Part shown: one piece after another, positions 25,291-33,800 of the stretch | How positions within the stretch are numbered: position 1 is the first letter of the stretch | Layout of the letters: every line of letters begins with the position of its first letter | DNA from: Planctomycetota bacterium | Lineage (GTDB): Bacteria; Planctomycetota; JACQVV01 | DNA length: 35,033 bases | Reading direction: 5' to 3' | NCBI GenBank assembly: GCA_016209595.1 | Contig: JACQVV010000494.1 | Span: forward strand, 1-35,033 | The notes under the pieces: model-generated | The model's database searches: none | What the model was told of the DNA's origin: nothing | What the model saw: the letters and a program-made list of their open reading frames with translations, nothing else | Position numbers and translations under genes: made by a program

Positions 25291-26739
25291 ATGAAAATCT
25301 TTCGCCTCGCCTTCCAGTTCATCCTCTTCGGCGGGTCGCTCGCGGTCCTCATCGGGGTCGCCGTGGCGATCGGACAGCCCAAGCCTCCCCGGACCGACCC
25401 CGACGAGGGCGAGAAGGGACCTCTCGTCTGGGTGCGGACCCTCGAGCGGGAGGAATACGACGGAGGGAAGATCCTGGCCTACGGCACCGTGCGGGCCCCG
25501 CGGGTCTACGCCGTGCGCTCGATGGTGGGGGGCAAGGTCGTCGAGGTCGCGGAGAACTTCGTGGAGGGGCGCGTCGTCCGGAAGGACGAGGCCGTCTGCC
25601 GGATCGACGAGGCCGACATCAAGGTCGCGCTTGCCCAGGCCCAGGCGCGGATCGCCGAGATCGAGGCTTCCAAGGCGAAGATCGAGGTCGATCTGGAGCC
25701 GCTCAGGACCGAGATCGCCCGCCTCGCCCAGGAGAAGATCGAACTGGAGAAAGACGTCGCGGTGAAGCAGCAGGAGATCGACCGGGCGAAAACGGACGTG
25801 GAGACGCAGAAGAGGCTCTACGAGAAGAACGCGGTCTCGAAGGCCGTGGTCGACGCCGCGGAGTCGACGTTGAACCGCCACGAGCAGGCGATCCTCGTCC
25901 CGAAGAGCCGGCTCGCCCAGCTCCCGCTCCTCGTGCAGGCGCAAGAAGCCCAGATCAAAGCCGTCCAGGCGAACGAGGGCGTGCTCGCGGCGCAGCTCGA
26001 CGCGGCGAGATCGAACCTGGAGCAGCAGCAAACGAACCTCACCAGGACGAGCGTCCCGAGCCCGGCCACGGGAGTCGTGCTCCGGCGCGAGCCGGCGACG
26101 GGGCTCACGGCGAAGCAACTCTCGCAGGGAGACGTCGTCCAGTCGGGCCAGGACCTCGCCTGGGTCATGCCGATCGACGAAGGGCTCGAGATCGCCGTCT
26201 CGATCGATGTGGACGACGCCTTCTTCATCCGCGGGATGGAGAACGTGCGCGGACTGAAGCTCGAGCCCGGCGTGGACCCCCGTGCGATGCTCGCGCTCAT
26301 CCCCGCCGTGGTCGTGCGGTGGTACGGAAAAACGGGTTACTCCTGGAGCGGGAAGATCGACCGCTTCCTCTCGGAACTCAACGCCGAGACCCGGACGCTG
26401 ACCGTCGTCGTCAAGGTGGAAGACCCGGGCCGCGAGCTCCTTCCGGGCGAGAAGATCCCCCTCACGGTCGGCATGTACTGCGAGGTCGAGATCCCCGCCT
26501 CGATCGTGCCGGACGCCGTGGTCCTCCCGCGAAGCGTGCTTCGGGAGGGGAGCCGCGTCTTCCTCGCCACGAAGGAGGACCGGCTCGCGGTGCGCGAGGT
26601 GAAGCCCGTCCGTATGACGCGCGAGCACGCGATCGTCCTCACGGATCTTTCGGCTGGAGAGCGCGTCGTCCTCTCCGACCTCCCCAACGCGGTCGAGGGA
26701 ATGGCGATCCGGACGCGGGAGGAAAAGGCCGGGAAATAG
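25291..26739 (+). CDS. Periplasmic adaptor (membrane fusion) subunit of an RND efflux system
   Basis: This 482-residue HlyD/MFP-family protein should link an inner-membrane RND pump to an outer-membrane channel. It has an N-terminal membrane anchor (about residues 7-29, FQFILFGGSLAVLIGVAVAIG), a biotinyl-lipoyl-like half (about 60-110, MVGGKVVEVAENFVEGRVVR), and a long coiled-coil hairpin (about 112-245, charged heptads). The second lipoyl half follows (SVPSPATGVVLRREP), then beta-barrel and membrane-proximal domains to the end. The length is somewhat above the usual 350-420, mainly from the hairpin. The ATG lacks a strong ribosome site. The matching pump gene is convergent, with only 4 bases between the stops, instead of being in the same operon. 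No TolC-like gene is in the window. Confidence 0.93.
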   Translation: MKIFRLAFQFILFGGSLAVLIGVAVAIGQPKPPRTDPDEGEKGPLVWVRTLEREEYDGGKILAYGTVRAPRVYAVRSMVGGKVVEVAENFVEGRVVRKDEAVCRIDEADIKVALAQAQARIAEIEASKAKIEVDLEPLRTEIARLAQEKIELEKDVAVKQQEIDRAKTDVETQKRLYEKNAVSKAVVDAAESTLNRHEQAILVPKSRLAQLPLLVQAQEAQIKAVQANEGVLAAQLDAARSNLEQQQTNLTRTSVPSPATGVVLRREPATGLTAKQLSQGDVVQSGQDLAWVMPIDEGLEIAVSIDVDDAFFIRGMENVRGLKLEPGVDPRAMLALIPAVVVRWYGKTGYSWSGKIDRFLSELNAETRTLTVVVKVEDPGRELLPGEKIPLTVGMYCEVEIPASIVPDAVVLPRSVLREGSRVFLATKEDRLAVREVKPVRMTREHAIVLTDLSAGERVVLSDLPNAVEGMAIRTREEKAGK

Positions 26740-26743
26740 GGAT

Positions 26744-29700
26744 CTACTTCGCGAGGAGCTTCGCCTGCTGCGCGATGTAGCGGCGCAGGATCGGTCCCTC
26801 CTTCGACTTCGGGTCGGCCTCCAGGTATATCTCGAAGTCGCGGACGGCGAGGGCGGCGTCGCCGGCGGCCGCGCGGGCCTTCCCACGGTGGAGGTAGGCC
26901 CGGGAGTCCTCGGGAGCGAGCGTGAGATAGGCCGAGAAGTCGAGAATCGCCCCGGCGTGGTCGCGGAGCGCGAGACGGACCCGCCCGCGGTGGAGGATCG
27001 CCTCGTGGAGCTCGGGGTCCGCCGCGCAAGCGTCCTCGAGCGACCGGAGCGCGCGCTGGAGGTCGCCCAGGGATTCAAGCGAGAGGCCGCGGTAGAGAAG
27101 GGCGCGCGCGTGGTTCGGGCGCCGCTCGAGAGCCGCGTCATAGTCGGCGACGGCGAGCTTGTGCTTCTTCTTTCTCCGGTAGGCGTTGCCGCGAAGGAAG
27201 AGAAGATCGGCGTTCTTGGGCGCCGCGACGAGGGCCGCGGAGAGGTCCTCGATCGCGCCCGCCGCGTCGTCGAGTGCCAGCCTCGCGGTGGCGCGGCCCT
27301 TCAGAGCGAGCAGGTGATCGGGTTCGGCCTCGATCCGCGCGGAGAAGTCGCTCGCGGCGGCCTCGAAGTTTCCCGCCTGGAGCGCGGCCCAGCCGCGGTA
27401 CTCGCGGTAGTCGAGGTTCTCCGGCTCGATCTCGACGGCGCGGTCGATCGAGGCGTAGGCGGCGGTCCAGTCCCCCATCTTCCCGCGCAGCATCCCGAGC
27501 GCGAAGTGGAGGTCGGCCCTTTCCGGCTCGCGCCGGAGCGCCGCGAGGTGGGCGACCGCGGCCCCCTCCATGTCCTCGGCCTCGGTCTTCGCGGAGGCCT
27601 CGGCCAGAAGCTCGTCCACCGTCCCGAAGCGCTTGTAGGTCCGGGTGACGAGACCCGCCGGCGGGACTCCCGGGGCCCCGGGCCGCTCTACCAGGCGGGT
27701 CCCCCGGGGCGCGAGGCGGGCCAGGGTCTCGCGCCGCGCGAGATCCCGCGGGATCGCGGGCGACGCCGCGACCGCCGCGATCTCCTCGGGTAGAGCGACC
27801 GGCTCGTCCCTCCTGTGCTCGTCCTCCTCGATCTTGTGGACGCGTTGCGTGGCGGGCTCGACCTGTTCCGGTGTCGGCCAGACCCCCGTGAAGACCCAGC
27901 GCATGAATCGGCGGCAGGTGTTTGTGACCGAGAGGAGGGCCGGGATGAGGAAAAGGACGAAGACCGTCTCGAAGAGGACGCCGAAGGCGATCGAGATCGC
28001 CATCGGGATGAGGAACTTCGCCTGCCCGGAGGTCTCCATGATCATCGGCGCGAGCCCGGCGAACGTCGTGGAGCTCGTGAGGAAGATCGCCCGGAAACGC
28101 TGCCGGCCGCTCGTCCTGAGGGCTGAGTCGAGGGTCTCGCCGCGCGCGAGACAGTCGTTGATGTACTCGATGAGCACGATCGAGTCGTTCACCACGATCC
28201 CGGCGAGTCCGACGAGGCCGGCGATCGACATGAGCGACAGGTCGTGGCCCAGGAGCCAGTGGAAGAGGATCCCTCCGAACATGGACACGGGAATGATCGA
28301 CATGATGACGAGGGGCTGGATGAACGAACGGAAGATGAGCGCGATCACGATGTAGATCAGCGCGAGCCCGATGTAGCTCCCGGTGATGAGCGAGGAGAGC
28401 GAGTCCTCCATCTGGCCGCGCTGGCCGGCGAACTCCCAGCGCACCCCCGGGTGGCCGGCGAGGAACTCCTCGACGTAGGTCTCTTCGAGGTCCTTCGCGA
28501 TCTTCTCCGCATTGGTCTTTGTCTCGTCGAGGCCGGTCGTGACGCTGATCGCGCGATTCCGGTCGACTCGCTGGATCGAGACGAGGCTCCGCACGAGTTT
28601 CCGGTCGGCGATCGTCTGGATCGGGACGGGCGCGCCCGTGGGCGAGCGGATCTCCAGATCGTCGATATCCCCCGCGTGCTTTCGCGAGGACTCCGGGAGG
28701 AGCACCAGGACATCGACGTCCTCCCGGCCCCGCTGGACCGAGACCGATTTCGCGCCGAAGAAGGCCTGCCGGAGCTGAAAGGCGAAGTCCTGCACGGTGA
28801 TCCCGTAGGACGCGGCCTGGACTTTTAGCGTGTACTGGTACTCGATCTTGCCTTTCCTGTCGTCGTCCACGATGTCGACCACGCCCGGGTAGGTGGCAAG
28901 CTTCGCGCGGAGATCCGCGGAGGCCCGCCGGAGCTCCTCGGTGTCCTGGCCAACGAGGCGGATCCCGATCGGCGCCTCGGTTGGCATCACGTCGATGATT
29001 CCGTAGTTGAAACGCTCGACGTCAGGAACGTCCCCCACCTTCTCGCGCCAGCGGGCGATGATCTTGCTAGCGACGAGCGGGCGGCCGAGTTCGCTTGGCC
29101 GCACCATCACCATGACCTCGCCGAGATGGCTCCCCGTCGCCCCCCCGAACCCCGTGCGCGCGCCGGAGGTCGAGAAGACGTGCCAGATGATGTCGTCGCC
29201 GTGCTCGGCTCTCACCTCGGCGTTCACTTCCTGGATCGCTTCCTCGAGCCTGTGGACGACCACGTCCGTCCGCTCGACCGAGGTCCCGGGCGGGAGCTCC
29301 ACGCGACAGCGGATGAAGTCCGAATCGATCTCCGGCATGATGACGAAGGCGACGTGGCCGCCCGTGACGAGCGCGAAGGTCACGGCGAGCGCCCCGAGGC
29401 AGATGCCGATCGTCGCGCCCTTGTACTTCAGCGCGAGGTCGAGAACCGGCTGGAAGAGGCGCTCGAGGAACCAGGTCATCCCCCGGTCGACGGCACGGCG
29501 GAAGGCCGGCCACCAGCCCTGTTCCGCCTTTTTCCGGTCCTTCGGGAGGCTATGGGCGAGGTGGTTGGGGAGGCTGAACATGCTCTCGATGAGGGAGACG
29601 GTGAGCGCCCCTCCCACGATGAGGGGCATCACCCGCATGATCTTCCCCATCTCCCCCGCGACGAAGAAGACCGGCAAGAACGCGGCGATTGTGGTTGCCG

Positions 29701-31039
29701 AGGAGGCGATCACCCCGATGAGGACCTCGTTCGTCCCGTCGATCGCGCTCTCAACGGCCGGCTTCCCGCGCTGGTAGTGGGAATATACGTTCTCGGCGAT
29801 CACGATCCCGTCGTCGACCAGCATCCCCAGGACGAGGATGGCGGCAAAGGTCGAGCTCATGTCGAGCGTGCCGCCGTAGACGTGGAGGATGACGAAGGTC
29901 CCCAGGAAGGCGACGGGAACCCCCCAGGTCACCCAGAAGGCGAGGCGGAAGCCTAGGAAGACAAGCAGGATCACGAAGACCCAGAAAAGCCCCTGGAGCA
30001 TGTTCACGTAGAGGAGCTTCAGGCGGTCCTTGAGGAGCGGCGAGTAGTCGAGCCAGATCTCCAGCTGGACGCCTGGAGGGAGAGACTTCTTCTTCCTGTC
30101 CACGTACTCGCGGACCTCTTCCGCGATCGTGATGAGATCCTCCTCGCTCGTCTTGTTGACGTTGACCTGGACGGCGCGCGCGCCGTAGACGCGTGCGTGG
30201 GGCTTGCCGTCCACCGTTTCCCGGACGTCGCTGAACCGCCCCCGGATCTCGTCCTCGTCGAAGTCGTCCAGGACCCGCGCGACGTCCCGGAGCCGCACCT
30301 GGCTTCCGTCGGGGCGGGCGATGATCGGGATCTCCTCGAACTCCCGGGCAGCCCGCCGCTTTCCGACCGTGCGAATCGTGACCTCCCCCCCCTCGCTCCG
30401 GATCGAGCCGGCGGAGAGGTTCAGGCTCTCCGCCTGGATTCGCGAGACAACCTGGTCCAGGCGGAGTCCGAGCCGCTCGAGCTCCTGTTGCGAGACCTCC
30501 ACCCGGACCTCGTACTCGCGGACCCCCTCCACCTCGGCCTGGGTCACCTCGGGGAGGGCGAGGACTTCTTTGCGGACCTCCTCGGCGAGGATCTTGAGCT
30601 CGCGCTCGTCGGCCTCCCCGTAGATCGCGATCTGGAGGACGGGGGTGAGCGTCTTGATCTGGGTGACGGTCGGCTTCTCGGCGTCCTCGGGGAACTCGAC
30701 CCGGTCGATCTCGGTCTTGATCTCGTCGATCGCGTCCTGGATCGTGCGGATCTCGGGGTCGATCTTGGCGACGACGATCCCGACCCCCTCCTGGGCTGTC
30801 GATTCGATCTTCGTGATCCCCTCGATCCCCTCGATCGCCTCCTCGACCTTGACGCAGATCCCGTCCTCGATGTCCTCGGGACTCGCCCCCTTGTGGACCA
30901 CCATGACCTGCACCCGGTCGAGCGCGAAGATCGGGAAGGTCTCGCGGTTCGTCCGGGCGAAGTAGTAGAGCCCGAGCCCGATGATGGCGGCGGCAAGCAA
31001 GTTCGCGAAGACGGTGTTGTGGGCCGCTCTTCGGATCAT
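26744..31039 (-). CDS. RND efflux pump fused to a C-terminal TPR domain
   Basis: The protein has 1431 residues. Residues 1 to about 1060 are a complete RND (AcrB/HAE-like) transporter. It has TM1 at the N-terminus, a first periplasmic domain, and a TM block with GMLVDDGIVIAENV. The proton-relay pair is D409 and D410, equivalent to AcrB D407/D408. A second periplasmic domain and a second TM block (VGLAGIVVNDSIVLIEY) follow. The C-terminal segment (about 1150-1425) is a run of tetratricopeptide repeats (for example LYRGLSLESLGDLQRALRSL, then AYLHRGKARAAAGDAALAV), probably cytoplasmic because it follows the last TM helix. RND pumps normally end near 1030-1050, so this is a fusion. The DNA is in one frame with no sign of a joint. 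The substrate is unknown. The adaptor at 25291 is its likely partner. Confidence 0.95.
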   Translation of the reverse strand: MIRRAAHNTVFANLLAAAIIGLGLYYFARTNRETFPIFALDRVQVMVVHKGASPEDIEDGICVKVEEAIEGIEGITKIESTAQEGVGIVVAKIDPEIRTIQDAIDEIKTEIDRVEFPEDAEKPTVTQIKTLTPVLQIAIYGEADERELKILAEEVRKEVLALPEVTQAEVEGVREYEVRVEVSQQELERLGLRLDQVVSRIQAESLNLSAGSIRSEGGEVTIRTVGKRRAAREFEEIPIIARPDGSQVRLRDVARVLDDFDEDEIRGRFSDVRETVDGKPHARVYGARAVQVNVNKTSEEDLITIAEEVREYVDRKKKSLPPGVQLEIWLDYSPLLKDRLKLLYVNMLQGLFWVFVILLVFLGFRLAFWVTWGVPVAFLGTFVILHVYGGTLDMSSTFAAILVLGMLVDDGIVIAENVYSHYQRGKPAVESAIDGTNEVLIGVIASSATTIAAFLPVFFVAGEMGKIMRVMPLIVGGALTVSLIESMFSLPNHLAHSLPKDRKKAEQGWWPAFRRAVDRGMTWFLERLFQPVLDLALKYKGATIGICLGALAVTFALVTGGHVAFVIMPEIDSDFIRCRVELPPGTSVERTDVVVHRLEEAIQEVNAEVRAEHGDDIIWHVFSTSGARTGFGGATGSHLGEVMVMVRPSELGRPLVASKIIARWREKVGDVPDVERFNYGIIDVMPTEAPIGIRLVGQDTEELRRASADLRAKLATYPGVVDIVDDDRKGKIEYQYTLKVQAASYGITVQDFAFQLRQAFFGAKSVSVQRGREDVDVLVLLPESSRKHAGDIDDLEIRSPTGAPVPIQTIADRKLVRSLVSIQRVDRNRAISVTTGLDETKTNAEKIAKDLEETYVEEFLAGHPGVRWEFAGQRGQMEDSLSSLITGSYIGLALIYIVIALIFRSFIQPLVIMSIIPVSMFGGILFHWLLGHDLSLMSIAGLVGLAGIVVNDSIVLIEYINDCLARGETLDSALRTSGRQRFRAIFLTSSTTFAGLAPMIMETSGQAKFLIPMAISIAFGVLFETVFVLFLIPALLSVTNTCRRFMRWVFTGVWPTPEQVEPATQRVHKIEEDEHRRDEPVALPEEIAAVAASPAIPRDLARRETLARLAPRGTRLVERPGAPGVPPAGLVTRTYKRFGTVDELLAEASAKTEAEDMEGAAVAHLAALRREPERADLHFALGMLRGKMGDWTAAYASIDRAVEIEPENLDYREYRGWAALQAGNFEAAASDFSARIEAEPDHLLALKGRATARLALDDAAGAIEDLSAALVAAPKNADLLFLRGNAYRRKKKHKLAVADYDAALERRPNHARALLYRGLSLESLGDLQRALRSLEDACAADPELHEAILHRGRVRLALRDHAGAILDFSAYLTLAPEDSRAYLHRGKARAAAGDAALAVRDFEIYLEADPKSKEGPILRRYIAQQAKLLAK

Positions 31040-31062
31040 CGGCGGGGGTCCTCGTGTGTTGG

Positions 31063-31085
31063 CCGGGCGCGCCTACGGCGCCCGG
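31063..31085. other. GC-rich hairpin between SixA and the RND pump gene
   Basis: Eight-base arms CCGGGCGC (31063-31070) and GCGCCCGG (31078-31085) with a 7-base loop. It lies in the 79-base gap after the sixA stop and before the pump ATG on the minus strand. It could end the sixA transcript, but no T-tract follows. Confidence 0.4.
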
Positions 31086-31118
31086 GGCGCCCATGCTAGC
31101 AACCGCAGGAAGGGTCCG

Positions 31119-31613
31119 CTACTCCTTGCCCAGCTCCTTGGGTTTTACGAGGAACGAGAGCGTTCCTTTCCCGGGGGCGACGTCCTTCCAGGCATCGATC
31201 GCGAGCTCGATCGCGGCGAGCGCCGCCGTCGGGAGCGCCGGCGACTCTCCGGTGAGCTTCTCGACCAGGTCTTCGAGATCGGGGTTGTGCCCGACGAGGA
31301 GGACCCGGGAGTGGCGGTCATCGAGCCCGGCGATGACGTCGAGATGCTTCTTCGCGCTCGTGAAGTAGAGGTCCTTCTCGCGGAGAACCTCCCCTTCGTA
31401 CCCCATCGCCTCAGCGGCGCGCTTGGCCGTCTGGCGAGCGCGCTTGGCCTTCGAGGAGAGGACGAGTTCGGGAAGGAGCGCCCGGCGGCGGATCTCCTCG
31501 CCCATCTTCTTTGCGGCGCGTTTGCCGCGCTTCTTCAGGGGCCGGTCAGGGTCGGCGAGAAACGGGTCCTGCCAGCTCGACTTCCCGTGGCGAAGGACAA
31601 GAAGGGTCTTCAT
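31119..31613 (-). CDS. sixA: SixA phosphohistidine phosphatase
   Basis: This 164-residue protein of the histidine phosphatase superfamily removes phosphate from phosphohistidine, for example on HPt domains or PTS proteins. The catalytic motif is RHGK, with H9 as the phosphate acceptor. The second catalytic His is in VGHNPDLEDL (H109), which is the SixA-type motif. Further family marks are RPLKKRGKRAA and SSKAKRARQTA. The length is the usual 155-170. It lies upstream of the pump gene on the same strand with 79 bases and a hairpin between them, so co-transcription is uncertain. It is divergent from the small Lys-rich gene at 31719. Confidence 0.93.
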   Translation of the reverse strand: MKTLLVLRHGKSSWQDPFLADPDRPLKKRGKRAAKKMGEEIRRRALLPELVLSSKAKRARQTAKRAAEAMGYEGEVLREKDLYFTSAKKHLDVIAGLDDRHSRVLLVGHNPDLEDLVEKLTGESPALPTAALAAIELAIDAWKDVAPGKGTLSFLVKPKELGKE

Positions 31614-31718
31614 GGTGTCTCTGGTCGCCTCCTTAAAATCCTCTGGAGCGGCGCCGCCGCCATGCTAGACTATCCGCGACTCGTGCGACAACCACTCTGG
31701 ACCGTTGAGGGAGCCAAC

Positions 31719-32027
31719 ATGTCGGAAATGAGAATGCCGAAGGGAGTGAGGAAGATCACCGTGGTCCAGGGCGACAGCGCGACCGTCGTCTTCGACAAGG
31801 CGGGCGGTGGCAAGAAGAAGAAGAAGGGGACGAAGGGTCTGAAACTCGCCCGGAAGAGCCTGCGCCGCATGGCGAAGGCCGCCCAGACCGTCTCGACCGA
31901 GCTCGTCGATCGGATGGACCGCTCCGACGAGAAGAAGAAGGACGGCTGGGTCAAGGACGCCCCGAAGAACGTCTTCAAGGCGACGAAGAAGGGCCTCAAG
32001 GAGATGCGCAAGGCGCTCCCGATCTAG
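31719..32027 (+). CDS. Small Lys-rich protein, DUF6312-like
   Basis: This 102-residue protein opens with a short strand-like segment (VRKITVVQGDSATVVFDKA). A Lys cluster (GGGKKKKKGTKG) and a helical, basic C-terminal part follow, including RSDEKKKDGWVKDAPKNVFKA. From memory this resembles the uncharacterised DUF6312 family; I cannot run a search. GAGGGAG sits before the ATG at 31719. The gene is convergent with the DUF6200-like gene, and a double hairpin lies between them. An antisense frame across it (31670-32011) is not credible as a gene. Nothing suggests secretion. Function unknown; the charge would allow binding to a polyanion. Confidence 0.75.
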   Translation: MSEMRMPKGVRKITVVQGDSATVVFDKAGGGKKKKKGTKGLKLARKSLRRMAKAAQTVSTELVDRMDRSDEKKKDGWVKDAPKNVFKATKKGLKEMRKALPI

Positions 32028-32040
32028 CCCCGAACGAAAT

Positions 32041-32086
32041 CGCGGTGGATCCGAAAGCCCCTCGCGGGGCGGACAGATCCACCGCG
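32041..32086. terminator. Bidirectional terminator-like hairpin
   Basis: Perfect 11-base arms CGCGGTGGATC (32041-32051) and GATCCACCGCG (32076-32086) enclose a second small hairpin (GCCCC 32057-32061 / GGGGC 32066-32070). It fills the 72-base gap between the convergent stops at 32027 and 32100. No T-tract is present on either side, so it may act as a 3' stabiliser or as a factor-assisted terminator. Confidence 0.7.
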
Positions 32087-32099
32087 CCTTGTTTCGGAA

Positions 32100-32339
32100 C
32101 TAGTTCAGCCCGGGGATCTTCATCGTCCCTTTCTTCTCGCGAACCACGACGATCACGGGCTGGGCCGCCCCGGTGATCTTCCCCGCCGTCTTGAGCTCCT
32201 GGATCACCGAGCTCACCTCGTCCATGAGCTTTCCCTGGCCCTTGCGAAGCTTCTTGATCTGCTTCCACTTCTTGCGGCCGAGGTCGACGACGATGTGCGA
32301 GCCCGTGGCCGGAGCGCTTGTGCTTCCTTCCTTCGTCAT
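32100..32339 (-). CDS. Small basic protein, DUF6200-like
   Basis: This 79-residue protein is IVVDLGRKKWKQIKKLRKGQ, then a helix (MDEVSSVIQELK), then a hydrophobic strand (QPVIVVVREKKG). The pattern resembles the uncharacterised DUF6200 family as I remember it; a search is needed. I chose ATG at 32339 because AGGA lies 7 bases upstream. The alternative ATG at 32357 adds six residues and has no ribosome site. It is convergent with the DUF6312-like gene over a shared hairpin and divergent from the phosphopantetheinyl transferase gene (91 bases). No signal or membrane segment is visible. Confidence 0.72.
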   Translation of the reverse strand: MTKEGSTSAPATGSHIVVDLGRKKWKQIKKLRKGQGKLMDEVSSVIQELKTAGKITGAAQPVIVVVREKKGTMKIPGLN

Positions 32340-32430
32340 GGTCGTATCCTGATCCATAGAGTTTCGAGGGACGGTCCCGTCAGCCGTCGCCCATTGTAGC
32401 GGCACTCTTGCCCTTCGCAACGGCCTGTTC

Positions 32431-33204
32431 ATGACGCCTTCCCCGCCGGACGCCGTCCCGCTCCCACTCGCGAGAGACACGGTCCACCTCTGGTACGTTT
32501 TCCTGGAGGAGCTCGGGGTGGAGGAGCTCTCCGCCTGCCGGCGGATACTATCGCCCGACGAGCAGGCGCACCTCGACCGGCTTTCTCTGGAAAAGGTTCA
32601 CCGCCAGTTCCTCGTTACCCGAGCTCTCGTCCGGAACGTGCTCTCCCGCTATGCCGCGGTCGACCCGCTGGCGTGGACGTTCGCGAAGAACCGGTACGGG
32701 TGCCCGAGGCTCTCCGGGCCTCCCTGGGTCCCGCCGCTTTCGTTCAACATCTCGCACACGAACGGGCTCGTCGCCGTCCTCGTCGCGCTCGACCGCGAGG
32801 TGGGAGTCGACGTCGAAGACGCGAAGCGCTCAGGGCAGACGGTCGAGATCGCCGACAGGTTCTTCTCGGCTGTCGAGACCGCCGAGCTCCGGTCGCTCCC
32901 GGTCGCCGCGCAGCGGGAACGGTTCTTCGAGTACTGGACTTTGAAAGAGTCCTACATCAAGGCCCGGGGAATGGGGCTCTCGATTCCCCTCGACCAGTTC
33001 ACTTTTCATCTCGCGGCGGGGGCGAAGCCCCGCATATCCTTCGACTCGCGCCTCGCCGACGATCCTTCAAGCTGGCAGTTCGAGGAGCTCCGCGCGTCCG
33101 CGCGACATCCGGTCGCCGTCGCCATCCGGCGCCGGGGCGAGCCCGATCTCGCCATACGAGTCCGGCGGACGCTACCCGCCGAGTCGATAGTTCCTGGTGC
33201 GTAG
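32431..33204 (+). CDS. Sfp-type 4'-phosphopantetheinyl transferase
   Basis: This 257-residue enzyme attaches the 4'-phosphopantetheine arm of CoA to a carrier protein (ACP or PCP). Family motifs are all present: FNISHTNG (S108, H109), the Mg-binding GVDVED (D127, E129) and WTLKESYIKARGMGL (E173, K177). The length matches Sfp/AcpT-type enzymes, not the 120-residue AcpS. No polyketide, NRPS or fatty-acid genes are in the window, so the carrier must be encoded elsewhere. The ATG at 32431 lacks a strong ribosome site. A long hairpin at 33233-33286 follows the stop by 28 bases and may end the transcript. Confidence 0.95.
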   Translation: MTPSPPDAVPLPLARDTVHLWYVFLEELGVEELSACRRILSPDEQAHLDRLSLEKVHRQFLVTRALVRNVLSRYAAVDPLAWTFAKNRYGCPRLSGPPWVPPLSFNISHTNGLVAVLVALDREVGVDVEDAKRSGQTVEIADRFFSAVETAELRSLPVAAQRERFFEYWTLKESYIKARGMGLSIPLDQFTFHLAAGAKPRISFDSRLADDPSSWQFEELRASARHPVAVAIRRRGEPDLAIRVRRTLPAESIVPGA

Positions 33205-33307
33205 TTCGAGATCGGCCGGAAGAATCACTATGAGGAACCCAGGAAACCAGGAATCGGGCTGGCTTTTCCTGAGTTCCTGGGTTCCTTAGAGCTATTTCGC
33301 ACCAGAA
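33191..33307. repeat. Nested inverted repeat after the phosphopantetheinyl transferase gene
   Basis: The core is a hairpin at 33233-33286: 13-base arms AGGAACCCAGGAA and TTCCTGGGTTCCT, a 2-base mismatch, then six further pairs (CAGGAA/TTCCTG) and a 12-base loop, so 19 of 21 positions pair. Outside it, TTCCTGGTGCG (33191-33201) and CGCACCAGAA (33298-33307) form an outer, offset pair. The outer left arm starts inside the last codons of the transferase gene. It could be a terminator or a small dispersed palindromic repeat. Confidence 0.7.
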
Positions 33308-33346
33308 GCTAGATAAGGAGAGGAGCGACTCCAGACGGACGAGACC

Positions 33347-33796
33347 ATGAGCCCATCGGGACCCGACCAGCAGGCGCCGGAGGAAGTAGCACCCCTTCCC
33401 GGGGCCGCCAACCGCGCCCGAGACCGTGACGGCGCATGGACCACGGCTCTCGTGACCGCGATCATCGTCGACATGGCGCTCACGGTCATGCCCTGGGAGT
33501 CGCTCGAGGCGATGGGGTTCTCGTTCGCCATGGGGATGGTCGCGGGAGCGCTGGCGTTCCTCGGTGTCCGCCGGGGCGGCCGAGCGCTCCGCGCCACGCT
33601 CTTCGGCGGCGCGATCGGTGGAGTCCTCGGAATCCTCGCCTCCGGGGCCCTCCTCTATCTCCCGGCGTTCTCAGAGGACGAGACGCGCCCCGTGGACTGG
33701 ATCCTGGGGGCTGTGATCCTCGGGTTCTACCTCGCCGGCGGGATCTGGGCCGGATTCGCCACGCGCGAGCGTCGCTCGAATCCGCCCGGCGCGTAG
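33347..33796 (+). CDS. Four-helix integral membrane protein, function unknown
   Basis: This 149-residue protein has a polar N-terminus of about 30 residues, then four predicted membrane helices (about 31-49, 56-74, 83-106 and 117-137), with Gly-rich packing in the third (GGAIGGVLGILASG). The C-terminus is short and basic. No family motif is recognised. The AAGGAG near 33313 is too far from the ATG at 33347 to serve it. The stop is 4 bases from the stop of the convergent response regulator gene. Confidence 0.75.
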   Translation: MSPSGPDQQAPEEVAPLPGAANRARDRDGAWTTALVTAIIVDMALTVMPWESLEAMGFSFAMGMVAGALAFLGVRRGGRALRATLFGGAIGGVLGILASGALLYLPAFSEDETRPVDWILGAVILGFYLAGGIWAGFATRERRSNPPGA

Positions 33797-33800
33797 AACT

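Noticed and set aside
31670..32011. 113-codon minus-strand frame with hydrophobic Phe runs opposite the Lys-rich gene
   Set aside because: The Phe runs are the complement of AAG Lys codons; the plus-strand frame has a ribosome site and a family-like pattern.
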